DNA of 32,759 nucleotides, taken from contig NZ_CASFQD010000023.1 of the NCBI RefSeq assembly GCF_949296715.1, positions 1-32,759 of the forward strand, read 5' to 3'. The notes beneath the pieces are model-generated. The model did no database searches. It had not been told where the DNA came from and saw nothing but the letters and a program-made list of their open reading frames with translations. This DNA is from an uncultured Alistipes sp. (GTDB lineage: Bacteria; Bacteroidota; Bacteroidia; Bacteroidales; Rikenellaceae). A program made the position numbers and the translations under genes. Of the stretch, positions 30,938 through 32,759 are shown piece by piece; position 1 is the stretch's first letter, and each line of letters opens with the position of its first letter.

Positions 30938-31846
30938 ATGATTCGTCTTTCGCTCATCATCGCCACGCACAATCGTGCGGCACAGCTTCTCGAGACGCTG
31001 GAATCTGTTGTGCGGCAGGACCTGCCCGCGGCGGAGTGGGAGTGTATTGTCGTGGACAACAACTGCACGGACGATACCGCTGTGCGCTTCGCGGCTTTCG
31101 CTGCGGCGCATCCCGCCTGCAACCTGCGCCTTGTCGACGAACCCCGTCCCGGGGTCTCGCCGGCCCGCAACCGCGGCGTGGCGAAGGCCGCGGCTCCCGT
31201 CGTGGCGATCATCGATGACGACGAACGCATCAACGCAGGCTTCATACGGGCCTACCTCGATTTCTTCGATACGCATCCCGAGGCGCTGGTTGCCGGAGGG
31301 CGCATCATCGCCGAATATCCCGCCGGGCGTCCGGCCTGGATGTCGAAGTATACCGAGAAGCCGATTGCCAACCCGATGGATTACGGTCCCCGCGTGCGGC
31401 CCTACCCGCGCGGGAAGATACCCGGCGGCGGCAACATGGCTTTCCGGCGCGGGGAGGTGGCCCGTTACGGCGGTTTCGATCCCTCGCTCGGGCGGACGAA
31501 CGACCGGCCCATCGGGGGCGAGGAGACCGATTTCTTCGCACGGCTCGTGCGCGGCGGCGTGACGCTGTGGTATGTCCCCGGTGCCGTGATCTGGCACATC
31601 ATCCCGCCCGAGAAGCTCACCGAGGGGTATTTCCGGCGGCTGTGCTACAATGTCGGCGTCAGCCAGCGCCTGCAGGCCTGCAAGGGGCGTCGTTATGGCC
31701 GTGCGCTCGTGTCGGAGCTGGTGAAGTGGGGTGGTACGCTGGTGCTGGCCTGCACCATGTCGCCGCTCAAGGCGAAGTGGCTGTTTCGGATGAGAAGCGA
31801 AATCAGTTGCGGACTTTTCGGCGGCTGCCCGCAGGAGAAGCAGTAA
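30938..31846 (+). CDS. Family 2 glycosyltransferase
   Basis: 302 residues, GT-A fold. It begins directly with the nucleotide-sugar domain: LSLIIATHNRAAQLLETLESV, then VVDNNCTDDT, the DxD-type motif IIDDDERI (metal and sugar-nucleotide binding) and the later acceptor/base region GGEETDFFARLVRGG. The C-terminal part has a weak hydrophobic stretch (ALVSELVKWGGTLVLACT) that may touch the membrane. Donor and acceptor are unknown; no polysaccharide locus is around it. Start is the ATG at 30938; a -7-like TACATTCG (one mismatch) ends only 4 bases before it, so a leaderless mRNA is possible. It is divergent from the DsbD-type gene. Confidence 0.88.
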   Translation: MIRLSLIIATHNRAAQLLETLESVVRQDLPAAEWECIVVDNNCTDDTAVRFAAFAAAHPACNLRLVDEPRPGVSPARNRGVAKAAAPVVAIIDDDERINAGFIRAYLDFFDTHPEALVAGGRIIAEYPAGRPAWMSKYTEKPIANPMDYGPRVRPYPRGKIPGGGNMAFRRGEVARYGGFDPSLGRTNDRPIGGEETDFFARLVRGGVTLWYVPGAVIWHIIPPEKLTEGYFRRLCYNVGVSQRLQACKGRRYGRALVSELVKWGGTLVLACTMSPLKAKWLFRMRSEISCGLFGGCPQEKQ

Positions 31847-31937
31847 CGATTTTTTTGGCAATCGTCAGCTGCCCGGGTATTTTTTCGTGATTCCGGTTGG
31901 CGGTTTTCTCTTTATTTTATCTTTCTCTTTTGTTCTC

Positions 31938-31958
31938 GAGGTGGGGCAGTCCACCTTT
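31938..31958 (+). terminator. Possible terminator of the glycosyltransferase gene
   Basis: AGGTGG, loop GGCAGT, CCACCT, then TTT. A short perfect stem 92 bases after the stop codon, just before the right repeat cluster. Confidence 0.5.
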
Positions 31959-32759
31959 TCGCCATCGAAACCAATTTATCTGTTAATTTTCGCCGCCATT
32001 GGCGGCACAATCAATCCGCACTCTCGTTCGACGCGGGAAAAGAGGGTGCGGCACGCGGTGCGTCAGTCACGGGGTGGCGCAAAGGCTTGATCTTGCGCGC
32101 CCCGGGCAGCGCCGCGGGGCGTATCCTCCCGCGGAAAACGACGTGCGGAGGCTTTTGGTACTTTTGGCCCCAAAAGTACAAAGGGAAAACGCTTTTCTTT
32201 TTCTCTGCTTTTCGGTGGCGAAAAGCAGCAAAAGCCACCCGACCGATTCTGATGGCGGCGTCCGATCGCCTGAAAGCGGCGTCGGGCGACTACGCGGGTT
32301 TGCAAGCAAACCGTCCCCGCCGCTCACGCTTTCAGCCGCCCGTCCGCTTTCTCGCCATCGGAACCAAGTCGGGACCCGCCGTGCGGGGAAAGAAGTAATA
32401 AATACCGAGGTGCATTGCCATAAAATAATGCCGCCAGCGGCGGCACCACCAATCCGCACTCTCGTTCGACGCGGAAAAAGAGGATGCGGCATGCGGCGCG
32501 GCAGTCACGGGGTGGCGCATAGGCTTGATCTTGCGCGCCCCGGGCAGCGCCGCGGGGCGCATCCTCCCGCGGAGAACGACTTGCGGAGGCTTTTGGTACT
32601 TTTGGCCCCAAAAGTACAAAGAAAAAAGAAAGAGGTTGTAAGAATCTCTTACTTTCGAAACTCTTTTGTGCTTTTCAGAAAAGCGCCTGAAAAACTTTTC
32701 CTTTTACCTGCTTTTCGGTGGCGAAAAGCAGCAAAAGCCACCCGACAGATTCCGATGGC
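31955..32759 (-). repeat. Right cluster of the hairpin-rich tandem repeat, inverted relative to the left cluster, runs off the window
   Basis: The same repeat as at 28102-28635 but on the other strand. It has a partial unit (about 31955-32179), a full unit to 32617 (438 bases) and another partial unit to the window edge. The palindrome GTACTTTTGG / CCAAAAGTAC is at 32158-32179 and 32596-32617; GCCGCC-ATT-GGCGGC at 31992-32006; the stem CTGAAAGCG / CGCTTTCAG at 32270-32278 and 32327-32335 around GGTTTGC-AA-GCAAACC (32297-32312); CTGCTTTTCG / CGAAAAGCAG at 32205-32228 and 32708-32731. The last unit carries about 65 extra bases between the palindrome and the next hairpin. Identity to the left unit is high by eye, with changes mostly in loops and linkers. 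Confidence 0.88.

Noticed and set aside
28102..32759. CRISPR array or insertion sequence as explanation for the repeats
   Set aside because: Units of about 440 bases have no short direct repeats with unique spacers, and no transposase gene is present.

Overview
The window looks like a chromosomal segment of a GC-rich Bacteroidetes, most likely a gut Bacteroidales of the Alistipes/Rikenellaceae type. This is inferred from the protein families (DUF4290, DUF4988-like lipoprotein, DUF4369/thioredoxin-fold lipoprotein, OmpP1/FadL porin, single-chain FeS serine dehydratase), from many -7 elements of the Bacteroidetes form TAnnTTTG (some with TTTG about 20 bases upstream), and from weak Shine-Dalgarno sequences. 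No sequence search was run, so the genus is a guess.

Layout. 1-2685: 3' part of rpoC and its terminator. 2981-9102: a minus-strand block with a multidomain surface pectate lyase, L-serine dehydratase, tRNA-Arg(CCU) and a FadL-type porin. 9183-10817: an aminotransferase behind an HU gene, minus strand. 10995-13188: tRNA-Ser(UGA), then a secreted alpha/beta hydrolase, an ECF sigma factor and a four-helix membrane protein that look like one operon. 13410-16713: fabI, an NhaC-type antiporter and a HAD phosphatase. 16746-17903 (minus): an NtrC-like regulator that lacks a DNA-binding domain. 17906-20079: a short promoter-hairpin-terminator unit, a DUF4290 protein and a TlpA-like lipoprotein without its catalytic cysteines. 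20346-22501: lpxH, thyA, folA. 22543-27493: a five-gene heterodisulfide-reductase-like operon (FeS, HdrB-like, HdrA-like, FeS, and a membrane HdrE/HdrD fusion). 27798-27993: initiator tRNA-Met with promoter and terminator. 28102-28635 and 31955-32759: two clusters of a hairpin-rich tandem repeat in opposite orientations, around a DsbD-type reductase (minus) and a family 2 glycosyltransferase (plus).

The two most interesting parts are the Hdr-like operon and the repeat. The operon reads as a soluble flavin/FeS module feeding, or fed by, a membrane cytochrome b plus CCG-domain subunit, so it probably links an unknown thiol/disulfide or low-potential donor to the quinone pool. Its HdrB-like subunit has a damaged first CCG site, and a perfect terminator hairpin overlaps its candidate promoter. 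The repeat has a period of about 440 bases and keeps its palindromes and nested stem-loops while its reading frames shift, which suggests selection or constraint on RNA/DNA structure rather than protein coding.
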